Source: Paludibacter sp. (GTDB lineage: Bacteria > Bacteroidota > Bacteroidia > Bacteroidales > Paludibacteraceae). From it: 64,000 nucleotides of DNA. The position numbers and the translations under genes were made by a program. Positions 26,712 to 34,624 of the stretch are shown here, piece after piece (within the stretch, counting starts at the first letter, position 1; every line of letters starts with the position of its first letter). The DNA lies in the NCBI GenBank assembly GCA_010365115.1, contig JAAFGX010000006.1, positions 1-64,000 on the forward strand. The letters run 5' to 3'. The notes beneath the pieces are model-generated. The model made no database searches. It saw only the letters and a program-made list of their open reading frames with translations, and was not told where the DNA came from.

Positions 26712-28772
26712 GTGAATGTCCGAACATCAATAATTCTACTTTCCATACTTGGTTTTTCGATGGTTGCGCCTGTATATGCATCTCAACCGGCGATTGCAGA
26801 TTCGTTGCTTAACGATAGTGCTAACATCAAAATGATTGATTTGGAAGAACTTGTCGTGACCTCTTTTCGATACAACAAAAACGTGAGAAATATTTCCGCG
26901 CCATTTCAGATAATCGGAAAAAGTAAAATTGAGAATAACGATATTGGCGAACTTTCGGCGGTTTTAAATTCCGTTCCCGGTTTGCAAATGCAATCGGGAA
27001 CTTTTCAAACCACAAAAATCACAATTAGGGGAATTGGTTCACGCAGTCCATACAGCACCAACCGAACACGGGCATTTTTGGATGATATTCCATTAACTAC
27101 GGGTGATGGAAGCACAGTTATTGATGATATTGAACTGACTTTTATCGATAAAATCGAGATTACAAAGGGACCACATTCAGCTTGGTATGGTTCGGGGATG
27201 GGTGGTTCGTTGCGCTTTGTGAGTTTAATGGAATCACCCCAACCTTTTGTGGCGGAAGCAACTATCAGTTCAGGTACTTTTGGCTTAGAAAAATACAGTG
27301 GAAACGTTCGAATTTCCAAGCCAGCGGGATATTTGAATGTGGGCTTAGCAAGGATTCAGGGTGATGGTTATCGTCAAAACAGTAATTTCTCGCGGAATTC
27401 AGTTTTTATATCGGGTCAAAACAGGAAGCGCAACAAGTTGAATTATTTGGTTGCGTATAGCGGAGTAAATTCTCAAACACCAAGTTCTATCGATGAGCAG
27501 AACTATATAAATACGCCTTCATTGGCAGCTGCAAATTGGCTAAACGTAAAAGGGCGCAAAGATTACAAACGGTTTTTAGGTGGTGCCAGAGTAGAATCGC
27601 CGATTGGTCAACGGTTTAAAAATTTTGCAACTTTGTCAGGGAGTATTTATGACCAATATGAACTTCGACCGTTCAACATATTGGACGACAAGGCAATGTC
27701 ATTCAATTTTCAGGAAAATATAATGTACACTCATCCTTTGTATTCTGTTTCTGGAGGATTTGAATGGTTGCACGAGAACTACTATTGGCGTATTTTAGAA
27801 AATAATTCGTTACTTGAAAAACAAAAATCCAACGAAAATCGCAATCAGTTCAATTCCTTCCTTAGCTTTGAAACGAAACTTCTCTCAACGCTTCTTTTAT
27901 CGGTATCAGCCAATATTAACTCAACCCGTTATGTTGTTTCCGATTTGTTTTCGGCTGATAGTATTGATTATTCTGGCAATTATTTCAACAAATTCATTTT
28001 CTCTCCCAAAATAGGATTAAACTACCGGCACAATTCGGATGTCAGTTTTTACGCATCTGTTGGCCACGGTTTTTCGAATCCAACGGTGGAAGAGAGTCTC
28101 ACTTCACAAGGATTTTTGAATACTAAATTAAGGCCAGAACAGGGTTGGACAATTGATATTGGAGCTAGAGGAGCGGCATTTGCTAATTTACTTTCCTACG
28201 AAGTATCGGCATATTATATCTGGTTGAACGATTTGTTGGTGACCAAACGTATTTCGGAAGAAGTGTTTTATGGCGAAAATGCCGGAATAAGTACGCTCAA
28301 AGGTGTTGAATTGCAACTAAAGTACAAACCAACTTCGTATTTTCAAACGGTGGTTTCCTTCAATAAATCGGATAATCGGTTCAAAGAGTTTGTAAGTGAT
28401 AATGTAAATTACAAGAACAATCAACTTCCAGGAATTCCTACAATGACTGCGAACATCGACCTACAAACTGTTTTGTTTAAAAAATTGCAATTGAATACAA
28501 TTTATACCTATAATGGAAGTCGATTTTTGAACGATGAAAACAGTAAACAAACCAATGCCTGGCAAACCGTAAATTTTCGAGCCGGTTATACATTTCAAAT
28601 TTTTAATGTATATCAAATTCAGCTCATTGCCGCTATAAATAACATTTTCGATGAAAAGTATGCTTCCATGATTCTGATAAATGCTCCGTCTTTCTCAGGA
28701 AGACCGCCACGGTATTATTATCCTGCTTTACCCCGCAATTTTTTATTTACAATTAAAATGAAGTTGAAATAA
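26712..28772 (+). CDS. TonB-dependent outer membrane receptor
   Basis: The 686-aa protein has a GTG start and signal peptide (MNVRTSIILLSILGFSMV), a plug domain with the MIDLEELVVTSFRYNKN TonB-box-like stretch, TKITIRGIGSRSPYSTNR and IEITKGPHSAWYGSGMGGSLRF, and a 22-strand barrel ending in FTIKMKLK. It follows the sugar dehydrogenase by 6 nt, so the two are one operon; PQQ is a plausible ligand because PQQ is imported by TonB receptors in other bacteria, but this is inference. An ATG is not available before residue 17. Confidence 0.88.
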   Translation: MNVRTSIILLSILGFSMVAPVYASQPAIADSLLNDSANIKMIDLEELVVTSFRYNKNVRNISAPFQIIGKSKIENNDIGELSAVLNSVPGLQMQSGTFQTTKITIRGIGSRSPYSTNRTRAFLDDIPLTTGDGSTVIDDIELTFIDKIEITKGPHSAWYGSGMGGSLRFVSLMESPQPFVAEATISSGTFGLEKYSGNVRISKPAGYLNVGLARIQGDGYRQNSNFSRNSVFISGQNRKRNKLNYLVAYSGVNSQTPSSIDEQNYINTPSLAAANWLNVKGRKDYKRFLGGARVESPIGQRFKNFATLSGSIYDQYELRPFNILDDKAMSFNFQENIMYTHPLYSVSGGFEWLHENYYWRILENNSLLEKQKSNENRNQFNSFLSFETKLLSTLLLSVSANINSTRYVVSDLFSADSIDYSGNYFNKFIFSPKIGLNYRHNSDVSFYASVGHGFSNPTVEESLTSQGFLNTKLRPEQGWTIDIGARGAAFANLLSYEVSAYYIWLNDLLVTKRISEEVFYGENAGISTLKGVELQLKYKPTSYFQTVVSFNKSDNRFKEFVSDNVNYKNNQLPGIPTMTANIDLQTVLFKKLQLNTIYTYNGSRFLNDENSKQTNAWQTVNFRAGYTFQIFNVYQIQLIAAINNIFDEKYASMILINAPSFSGRPPRYYYPALPRNFLFTIKMKLK

Positions 28773-29158
28773 GAAGAAAGGAGTTTTGGCTTTTAAAATA
28801 CGTTGTTCCATAAATTCACTCTGCTATACAACAAGAAACTACATTCGATGCTCCTTTAATGCCTCGTTCTTTTAAAGATGAATCAAAACTAGCCAAGTTT
28901 CCGAGTTTAAATGTAACCGAAGAAGGTGTTCGCCCAATCAAATTGGCAAATTCAATAATTAACGGATTCCGATGATGCATCTTTCCGAAAGGTATTTTGC
29001 TTTAAAGATTTATCGCTAATATTAGTTCTTCACGGGACCAAAGTTTTTGACTTTCTTTCATTTACAAGTATTTATAAGTTAATTTGATTAATATAAAAAA
29101 AATTAATCTACTTAAAACAATATATACTTTAAGGTTTAAATATCCACTCTTCGAAGAA
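28773..29158. other. spacer with a gene fragment
   Basis: The spacer between the TonB receptor and the methyltransferase/kinase operon has a plus-strand frame (28826-28975) reading FDAPLMPRSFKDESKLAKF then PSLNVTEEGVRPIKLANS, which looks like a real protein end but has no start. It may mark the edge of an insertion. No terminator hairpin was recognised. Confidence 0.3.
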
Positions 29159-29764
29159 CTAGAACAATCTAATATCTTTATCTCCATGAACATCAAGTGA
29201 CTCTCTATTTTGGACAAGAATTCCTGCAGCTTGAGGATCTGTTTGATATAATTTATCAATATAATCAGAATGTAATTGAATCATTTGGTCAATGCTATCA
29301 CCAACAGTATTTCCTTCATATAATGACATTAGTCCTTTTGTTGCGCATTTACAGAATTCATCCAAGTATTCCATAACTACCCATGCAGAATCCTTATATC
29401 CCCAATAAGATCTTACACCATTTTTATAAAGTTCTAGACCTAAACTTACTGATGTCTTGCATGAAAAAGTATAAATAAATGCATTCTCAAAAATATCATG
29501 ATTAATGATTTCTGAAACATAATCTTCTTTTGTAGAAGAGTTATAGAGACATGTCTCGTCTCCATGTGAGTAAGCTATGAAAATTAAATCACCATTAAAT
29601 TTTGATACTTCGGTATTTATAAAACTGGAAGTCAATTCTTCTGTTTCAATATTTGAGTAATCTATTTTAGCCTTTATAGACATACTTCTAGTTTCATCAC
29701 CACACATCTGAAAAAATGAACTCAGATCATTTCCTTTATTATCAAAAGCTATAATTGTGTGCAT
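29159..29764 (-). CDS. CHAT/caspase-like cysteine peptidase
   Basis: The 201-aa protein has the clan CD dyad layout: a strand ending DLIFIAYSHG (His67) and a second ending AFIYTFSC (Cys102), with a GVRSYWGYKDSAW segment and a final NRESLDVHGDKDIRL like other CHAT ends. No signal peptide or membrane helix. CHAT/caspase-type peptidases serve as effectors in several bacterial defence systems. It is the last gene of a four-gene operon, 4 nt after the receiver gene. Its compact size and lack of fused sensor suggest control by the phosphorelay genes upstream. Activity is inferred; the residues are seen. Confidence 0.65.
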   Translation of the reverse strand: MHTIIAFDNKGNDLSSFFQMCGDETRSMSIKAKIDYSNIETEELTSSFINTEVSKFNGDLIFIAYSHGDETCLYNSSTKEDYVSEIINHDIFENAFIYTFSCKTSVSLGLELYKNGVRSYWGYKDSAWVVMEYLDEFCKCATKGLMSLYEGNTVGDSIDQMIQLHSDYIDKLYQTDPQAAGILVQNRESLDVHGDKDIRLF

Positions 29765-29768
29765 GAAT

Positions 29769-30389
29769 CTATTCGTTATCGAGTTGCTTTTTTTGTCTTG
29801 TCAATAAATCAATTGCTAATAAAAGGATATTTCTTTCCATTTTTTTTCCAAAGTCACTACTTTGTCTTATTTCTGATAAAACATCATATAAGGTATACGT
29901 TTCTCCTGTTGAAGTACTAAGATATGGTTTTTTGATTTCGCTGTCAGGCTTATTTAAAATCCATTCTTCCAACATACAATCAACTCTAACATCTAAACTA
30001 TGTATAGCTTTTTTGACTAATTTTACTTTTTCTTCAAGGGAAATCGTCTTATCTGCAAATGCCATCGCATCCTTGTTAATGTAAGTCATTAAATCCTTTT
30101 GAGGTATTGACTCAACCATTTTTGCAGTTACAATAATTATATAGACGAGGGAGGATTTTTCTCTGATTTTAGATAGTATTTCGGTACCATTCATTTCGCC
30201 TCTACCTAAATCGTAATCTAGAAGGACAATAATTTTACTGTTTAAATTATCTAAAACATAGTGCAAGCCTTCATTTGCTTTTCTTCTTAATATGATATCA
30301 GCATCTTTGAAGCTTAGTTTGAGATGTACAATAAGTGGAGATGACTCCAAGATATTATCATCAATAATTAGAATCTTTAATTTTCCCAT
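29769..30389 (-). CDS. CheY-like response regulator with C-terminal helical extension
   Basis: The 206-aa protein has a receiver domain (about 1-130) with acidic pocket Asp10/Asp11, phospho-acceptor Asp58 in IVLLDYDLG, Thr88 in IIVTAK and Lys106 in INKD. Residues 135-206 form an extra region with STGETYTLYDVLSEIRQSS and KKMERNILLLAIDLLTR, mostly helical. It is not a DNA-binding output domain of a known type, so the output may be protein-protein, possibly with the adjacent peptidase. It follows the kinase gene by 3 nt. Confidence 0.85.
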   Translation of the reverse strand: MGKLKILIIDDNILESSPLIVHLKLSFKDADIILRRKANEGLHYVLDNLNSKIIVLLDYDLGRGEMNGTEILSKIREKSSLVYIIIVTAKMVESIPQKDLMTYINKDAMAFADKTISLEEKVKLVKKAIHSLDVRVDCMLEEWILNKPDSEIKKPYLSTSTGETYTLYDVLSEIRQSSDFGKKMERNILLLAIDLLTRQKKQLDNE

Positions 30390-30392
30390 AAG

Positions 30393-32498
30393 TTATTTTT
30401 TAAATGGAAGTGTTATCTTAAATGTCGCACCAGTTGGAAGAAATTCATTTTCAATAACCTCAACTTTTCCTTTTAATGCTTCAATTCTTGTTTTTACTAT
30501 GTATAATCCAAGTCCCGATCCTCCTTGTTCTGCAGTTGAAGTGTGATAAAGTTCAAAAACTTTCTCTTTGTTTTCCTCTTCAATTCCTACACCATTATCA
30601 GAAAAGAATAATAAAAATTGATTATTTTCTATGTAACCCGAGCATTTGATTATTTTAATCTCATTACCCACAAGTGCCTTCACTGAGTTGTCAATCAAAT
30701 TTTGAAAAATGTCAGAAAAAAATTGTTTGTTAGCATTAATAATAAAATTGTCCTTTATTTCAATTATTGATTTTATCTTTTCATTTTCAAAACGAAGATT
30801 ATAATCATAAAATAATCCTTCAATTAGTTTTTTTACATCCAAGTCTTCAAAAGGGATATTAGACCCGGCATAACTTAACATATAGCTAATTACTTTATTA
30901 AGAGTCATCATGTCTTCGTATATCTCACGAGAATATAATTTGAAGAACTCTTCTAGGCTTGGATCTGGATAATATATTTTGAAAAATTCTGCTTTGTCTT
31001 TTATTCTACCTAGCGAAGTTCTAACAGCATGTGACATATTTGCAGCATAGTCTTGCAAAGACATAAGACTCAAATATATGTTTTCTTTTCTGAGAAATTC
31101 TTTCTCTGCTTTTTTTTGCTCTGCAATTCCTTTACTAACAGTGCTACTTACCTGTTTAGCCTGCTCTTTAAGAGGTTTTAATGGAGCTTCTAAAGCTGGA
31201 TTTTGTTTGGTAATTTCATCGATTGCCATTACAAACGAATTGACATCATTCTTTGCCAATTTTAATTCATCTGCAACAGTAGCTTTATTTTTGATCCTTT
31301 CGTATTTCTTTAACTCGGTAAAAACATCTAATTGTTCAATAATAAATTCTTTTAGTTGTTTATATTGATTATTTTCTACAAAGTCTTGTCTATTAGTAGC
31401 ATCAATTATATTAGGATTTCCATCTTTAGTAATCTCGACAATACCAATTATTTCTCTTGTACTTACTCTGTTAAATATATCTCGCCATAACCTTTTATCT
31501 ATTCCTAATATATCTCTTTTTTTATCTTGATGAGATTCAAATTCAGCAAATGGTGTCGTTATTATACCATCACGATAAATCTTTATTCCATCAATTCGAG
31601 TATCATCATTCTTAAATTTTGCTCTGTAAGCTCTTTTGGCAGCCTCATTAAAGAAATACATCTTCATATTTATACCACCAAAATTTTTTAATGGTATATT
31701 TTTAGTTTTCAAGATACCGTTATCTTTATCAAAATACAATGTTTCTTGTAACATTGAAGGAGCGTTAAATGAAATTGAAACGTTATGAGATGAAAATTGA
31801 ATAACATCTACAGAAACTAATTTTCTGGTATATGCATCATACTCATTTGATGAAATATAAATATCGAACGGTGGATTTAATGGATAGAATGGTGAAACAA
31901 TTTTAGTCAACTCCTTGTATAATCTTTCAATATCTCTAGTTGTCCAAATTTCTCTAATTTCAGAAATTTCAAGTATTGTTCCATGAAAGTTAACCGACGA
32001 ATTTTCATATGAATAAGTGTTTTCAATGTCTGTAAATAGAGTTAGTTGACCGTTATTGGATTTTGTATTATATAGCTCCCAATTTATTTCTACATTTAAA
32101 AGCTGAGAATTACCTTTCTGTTTTGTTTTAATATTGACTTTATCACCTAGCTTGTCTACAGCGAATCTTCCTATTCCTTTTTCTCCAACATATCGTCTGT
32201 TAAATGGAGCTTCTGAATATAAAGTATTTCTTTTGCTAGCGGTTCCAATAACCATCCATTTATCTCTAATATCAGAGAAAGCCATACCACATCCATTATC
32301 TCTAATAATTATTTTACTTTTAGGATTTATTGAACTAATATTCTCGAAGACTATATCTACACTTGTTGAGTTTGCATCATAACAATTTTTTACTAACTCG
32401 AAAAGAGCTGTTATTCTGTCAGTAATAAGATCTCGTCCTATTAATCTAAATGTACTGACATCGAATCTCCATTTTAATATATTAGATTCTTTATTCAT
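30393..32498 (-). CDS. dual-GHKL protein: MORC/Hsp90-like ATPase fused to a histidine kinase
   Basis: The 701-aa protein has two GHKL ATPase modules. The N-terminal one (about 15-150) has N-box ELVKNCYDA (Glu34, Asn38), IRDNGCGM (Asp67) and GEKGIGRFAVDKLG, followed by an S5-like transducer with GIKIYRDGI and DATNRQDFVEN, as in paraMORC/Hsp90-type proteins. A coiled-coil stretch (395-475) leads to a histidine-kinase core: H-box NMSHAVRTSLGRI (His490), N-box QNLIDNS (Asn600), SDNGVGI and GGSGLGLY. ATG 32498 overlaps the methyltransferase stop by 8 nt, indicating coupled translation; the longer frame to 32543 is rejected. No membrane helix: a soluble sensor. Confidence 0.85.
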   Translation of the reverse strand: MNKESNILKWRFDVSTFRLIGRDLITDRITALFELVKNCYDANSTSVDIVFENISSINPKSKIIIRDNGCGMAFSDIRDKWMVIGTASKRNTLYSEAPFNRRYVGEKGIGRFAVDKLGDKVNIKTKQKGNSQLLNVEINWELYNTKSNNGQLTLFTDIENTYSYENSSVNFHGTILEISEIREIWTTRDIERLYKELTKIVSPFYPLNPPFDIYISSNEYDAYTRKLVSVDVIQFSSHNVSISFNAPSMLQETLYFDKDNGILKTKNIPLKNFGGINMKMYFFNEAAKRAYRAKFKNDDTRIDGIKIYRDGIITTPFAEFESHQDKKRDILGIDKRLWRDIFNRVSTREIIGIVEITKDGNPNIIDATNRQDFVENNQYKQLKEFIIEQLDVFTELKKYERIKNKATVADELKLAKNDVNSFVMAIDEITKQNPALEAPLKPLKEQAKQVSSTVSKGIAEQKKAEKEFLRKENIYLSLMSLQDYAANMSHAVRTSLGRIKDKAEFFKIYYPDPSLEEFFKLYSREIYEDMMTLNKVISYMLSYAGSNIPFEDLDVKKLIEGLFYDYNLRFENEKIKSIIEIKDNFIINANKQFFSDIFQNLIDNSVKALVGNEIKIIKCSGYIENNQFLLFFSDNGVGIEEENKEKVFELYHTSTAEQGGSGLGLYIVKTRIEALKGKVEVIENEFLPTGATFKITLPFKK

Positions 32499-33567
32499 CC
32501 AAGTTTTGTATATGTATTTTAATGCTTTCGGCAATTGCCTCACCTAAACCAACAGGTACAGCGTTACCTATATGTCTTGCAATTTTTGCAGACGAAAAAG
32601 GTACATCTGGATTAATGAATTCATAGTTTTCAGGAAAAGATTGAAATATTGCAGCCTCTCTTAGTGAAATTGCTCTGTTTTGTTGAGGATGACCAAATCT
32701 TCCATTTCCTAATCCAATGCAATAGGTTGTCATAGTTGGAGAAACATCATCCCATTTCATTCTTCCATAAACACTTCCAAAAGACTTACCACCAATTTTC
32801 TTATGACATTCTAATAATAAAGATTCATCCCAATCCTTCCAACTGCCACCTTCTTTAGTTGCTTTAATCCTTTTCTCATTCAACTCACTTAATTTTCGAG
32901 CATAATGCAATCTGTCTATTTTGCTAATATCACCACCATTTATAGGTTCTAAATGTCCAATTGCTTTTCTAACAGTATTGTAGTTTGAGGTATTATGAGT
33001 TGGTTTAATTAGTTCAATTTCACCATGTTTTGATGCTAGTAATATTAATCGTTTACGGCGTTGAGGTACGCCATAGTCTTGTGCATTAACTATTTTGTGA
33101 CTTACTAAATATCCATTTCTCTCTAAATTTGAAACAAAATCATTAAATACCTGTCCGTTGTTGAATGATTTTAGTAATGGGACATTTTCCATTGAAACAA
33201 TCTCGGGTTGAGTTTCTTCAATGAGTCTTCCAAAAGAATATAGTAATTTCCACTTTTCATCTTTAGATTGTTCTTCTTTATTGTTGTTATTCTTATGATT
33301 ATATATTGAAAATGGTTGGCATGGAGCGCATCCAACAAGAATCTGCCTTTTCCCTTCTGGAAACAATCCTTTTAATTCTTTCATTTCTAAATTAACAATA
33401 TCCTTATAAATAAATTTTGAGTTATTGTTTTTTTCAAATGAATACTTACATGATTGATCAAAGTCAATACCTGCTGCAACATCAAATCCATTTTTAGTTA
33501 AACCATGTGTTAATCCTCCAATTCCACAGAATAAATCAACTACAGCAAAATCATTTATTGAAAGCAT
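32491..33567 (-). CDS. C5 cytosine-specific DNA methyltransferase
   Basis: The 358-aa protein has the ordered motifs of C5 MTases: I (DLFCGIGGLTHGL, residues 11-23), IV with catalytic Cys83 in GCAPCQPFS, VI ENV (Glu127), VIII QRRKRLIL, a target-recognition region in between, and IX/X (SLREAAIFQSFP, GNAVPVGLGEA). It methylates cytosine in a specific DNA site that cannot be read from sequence. No restriction endonuclease lies beside it; instead the operon continues with kinase, receiver and peptidase genes. It is the first gene, with a promoter at 33596-33626. Confidence 0.95.
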   Translation of the reverse strand: MLSINDFAVVDLFCGIGGLTHGLTKNGFDVAAGIDFDQSCKYSFEKNNNSKFIYKDIVNLEMKELKGLFPEGKRQILVGCAPCQPFSIYNHKNNNNKEEQSKDEKWKLLYSFGRLIEETQPEIVSMENVPLLKSFNNGQVFNDFVSNLERNGYLVSHKIVNAQDYGVPQRRKRLILLASKHGEIELIKPTHNTSNYNTVRKAIGHLEPINGGDISKIDRLHYARKLSELNEKRIKATKEGGSWKDWDESLLLECHKKIGGKSFGSVYGRMKWDDVSPTMTTYCIGLGNGRFGHPQQNRAISLREAAIFQSFPENYEFINPDVPFSSAKIARHIGNAVPVGLGEAIAESIKIHIQNLDE

Positions 33568-33595
33568 ATTAACCCAATTTTAATATTATTATTTG

Positions 33596-33626
33596 CAAAA
33601 GTACATATCTTATTCGATATATACAA
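33596..33626 (-). promoter_or_regulatory. promoter of the methyltransferase-kinase-receiver-peptidase operon
   Basis: Minus-strand TACTTTTG (33603 to 33596) matches the -7 consensus, with TTG at 33626-33624 about 20 bp upstream. The leader to the ATG at 33567 is about 25 nt. Confidence 0.6.
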
Positions 33627-33913
33627 GATAATCTATTCAGTGAATACTTCTGAACACTCTAGGTTAATAAACAGCGAACTTATAACACTACTCAATGTTG
33701 AACAACGGTTTAATTCTAAGTCCTTTTTAATCCTTACATCCATGGCTTTTTATTATTTTTCAAAATTGATAAATTTGTTGACTTTAAGTCGTGGGCTTTA
33801 AGTAACATTGAAAAGTACATTGAAAAGTACATTGAGAAATTTTTCTGGCATTACAAAACATTTACGCTCTGGTAATAGTTATTACTCAATAAGAATTTAA
33901 AAAACAATTCTCT
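33604..33913. other. spacer with short direct repeats
   Basis: The spacer between the operon and the next gene has no reading frame. Near 33804-33840 the unit ACATTGAAAAGT occurs twice in tandem followed by a partial third ACATTGAGAA. No function is assigned. Confidence 0.4.
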
Positions 33914-34447
33914 ATGAAAAAACGGATAACAACTCTTTTCCTAACCATTTTCATTGTTGCTTACAGCTATGGCGAAAACCCTCGCTTGGCTTACCACCTG
34001 AGTAATCCGCTGGGCATGTATCAAAAAACAGGGGTCAAACTGGAATTCAGGCAAAACCAAACGGGACTTCTATTTTTTGTAAATCAATATTACGGGAATT
34101 TACCCGATTACCCGGGAACACAATTGGGTATGGAAGGAAGACTTTATCTGATTCCTGCCCTAAATAAACGTAGTGAGTTTTTCTTTTATGGGAAATTGCT
34201 GGGTGGATATCAACAAGAGCGTGAAGCGTATGGTGATAGTTTCTTTGCGCATGCTTATGTGCCAGGCGGAATGTATTACGGATTAGGTGGTGGTATAGGA
34301 AAGCATATCAATTTCAATCATTTTTTTATCGAATTTAACGGTGGTTTAAAAGGTATTTTGTCAACGGCAAAACAAGAGCTTCCCTTTTATCTTGCTGGTC
34401 CTGGCAGTATAATTGACCTGCATTTTAATCTGGGATTTCAGTTGTAA
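33914..34447 (+). CDS. hypothetical exported outer membrane protein
   Basis: The 177-aa precursor has a signal peptide (MKKRITTLFLTIFIVAYSYG) and alternating aromatic strands (FFFYGKLLGGYQ, YYGLGGGIGKHI, IDLHFNLGFQL) like a small beta-barrel, with a C-terminal aromatic/hydrophobic end. No family is recognised. It is monocistronic and followed by an inverted repeat CACCTAACA/TGTTAGGTG (34513-34541) that lacks a T-run. Confidence 0.65.
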   Translation: MKKRITTLFLTIFIVAYSYGENPRLAYHLSNPLGMYQKTGVKLEFRQNQTGLLFFVNQYYGNLPDYPGTQLGMEGRLYLIPALNKRSEFFFYGKLLGGYQQEREAYGDSFFAHAYVPGGMYYGLGGGIGKHINFNHFFIEFNGGLKGILSTAKQELPFYLAGPGSIIDLHFNLGFQL

Positions 34448-34512
34448 TCGGTCAGTTTGCGGGAAAATTTAAATGGTTAATTCCCTTACATTTCCCTTTT
34501 CAATGAGTTAAA

Positions 34513-34541
34513 CACCTAACAGATTTAGAATTTGTTAGGTG
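34513..34541. repeat. hairpin downstream of the hypothetical outer membrane gene
   Basis: CACCTAACA pairs with TGTTAGGTG around an 11-nt loop. It lacks a clear T-tract, so it may be a weak terminator or a dispersed palindrome. Confidence 0.45.
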
Positions 34542-34624
34542 GATGTACAAAATATTGTTTTAATTAAGTGTTGCCTACAAATCGATTAATGAAAAATGTA
34601 AAACCAATCCGTCAGTTTTAGCTA

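Noticed and set aside
29062-29259. 65-codon minus-strand frame beside the peptidase gene
   Set aside because: It overlaps the peptidase C-terminus in another frame and is low-complexity.
32491-33567. Ordinary type II restriction-modification system
   Set aside because: No nuclease gene lies on either side of the methyltransferase; the operon instead continues into kinase, receiver and peptidase genes.
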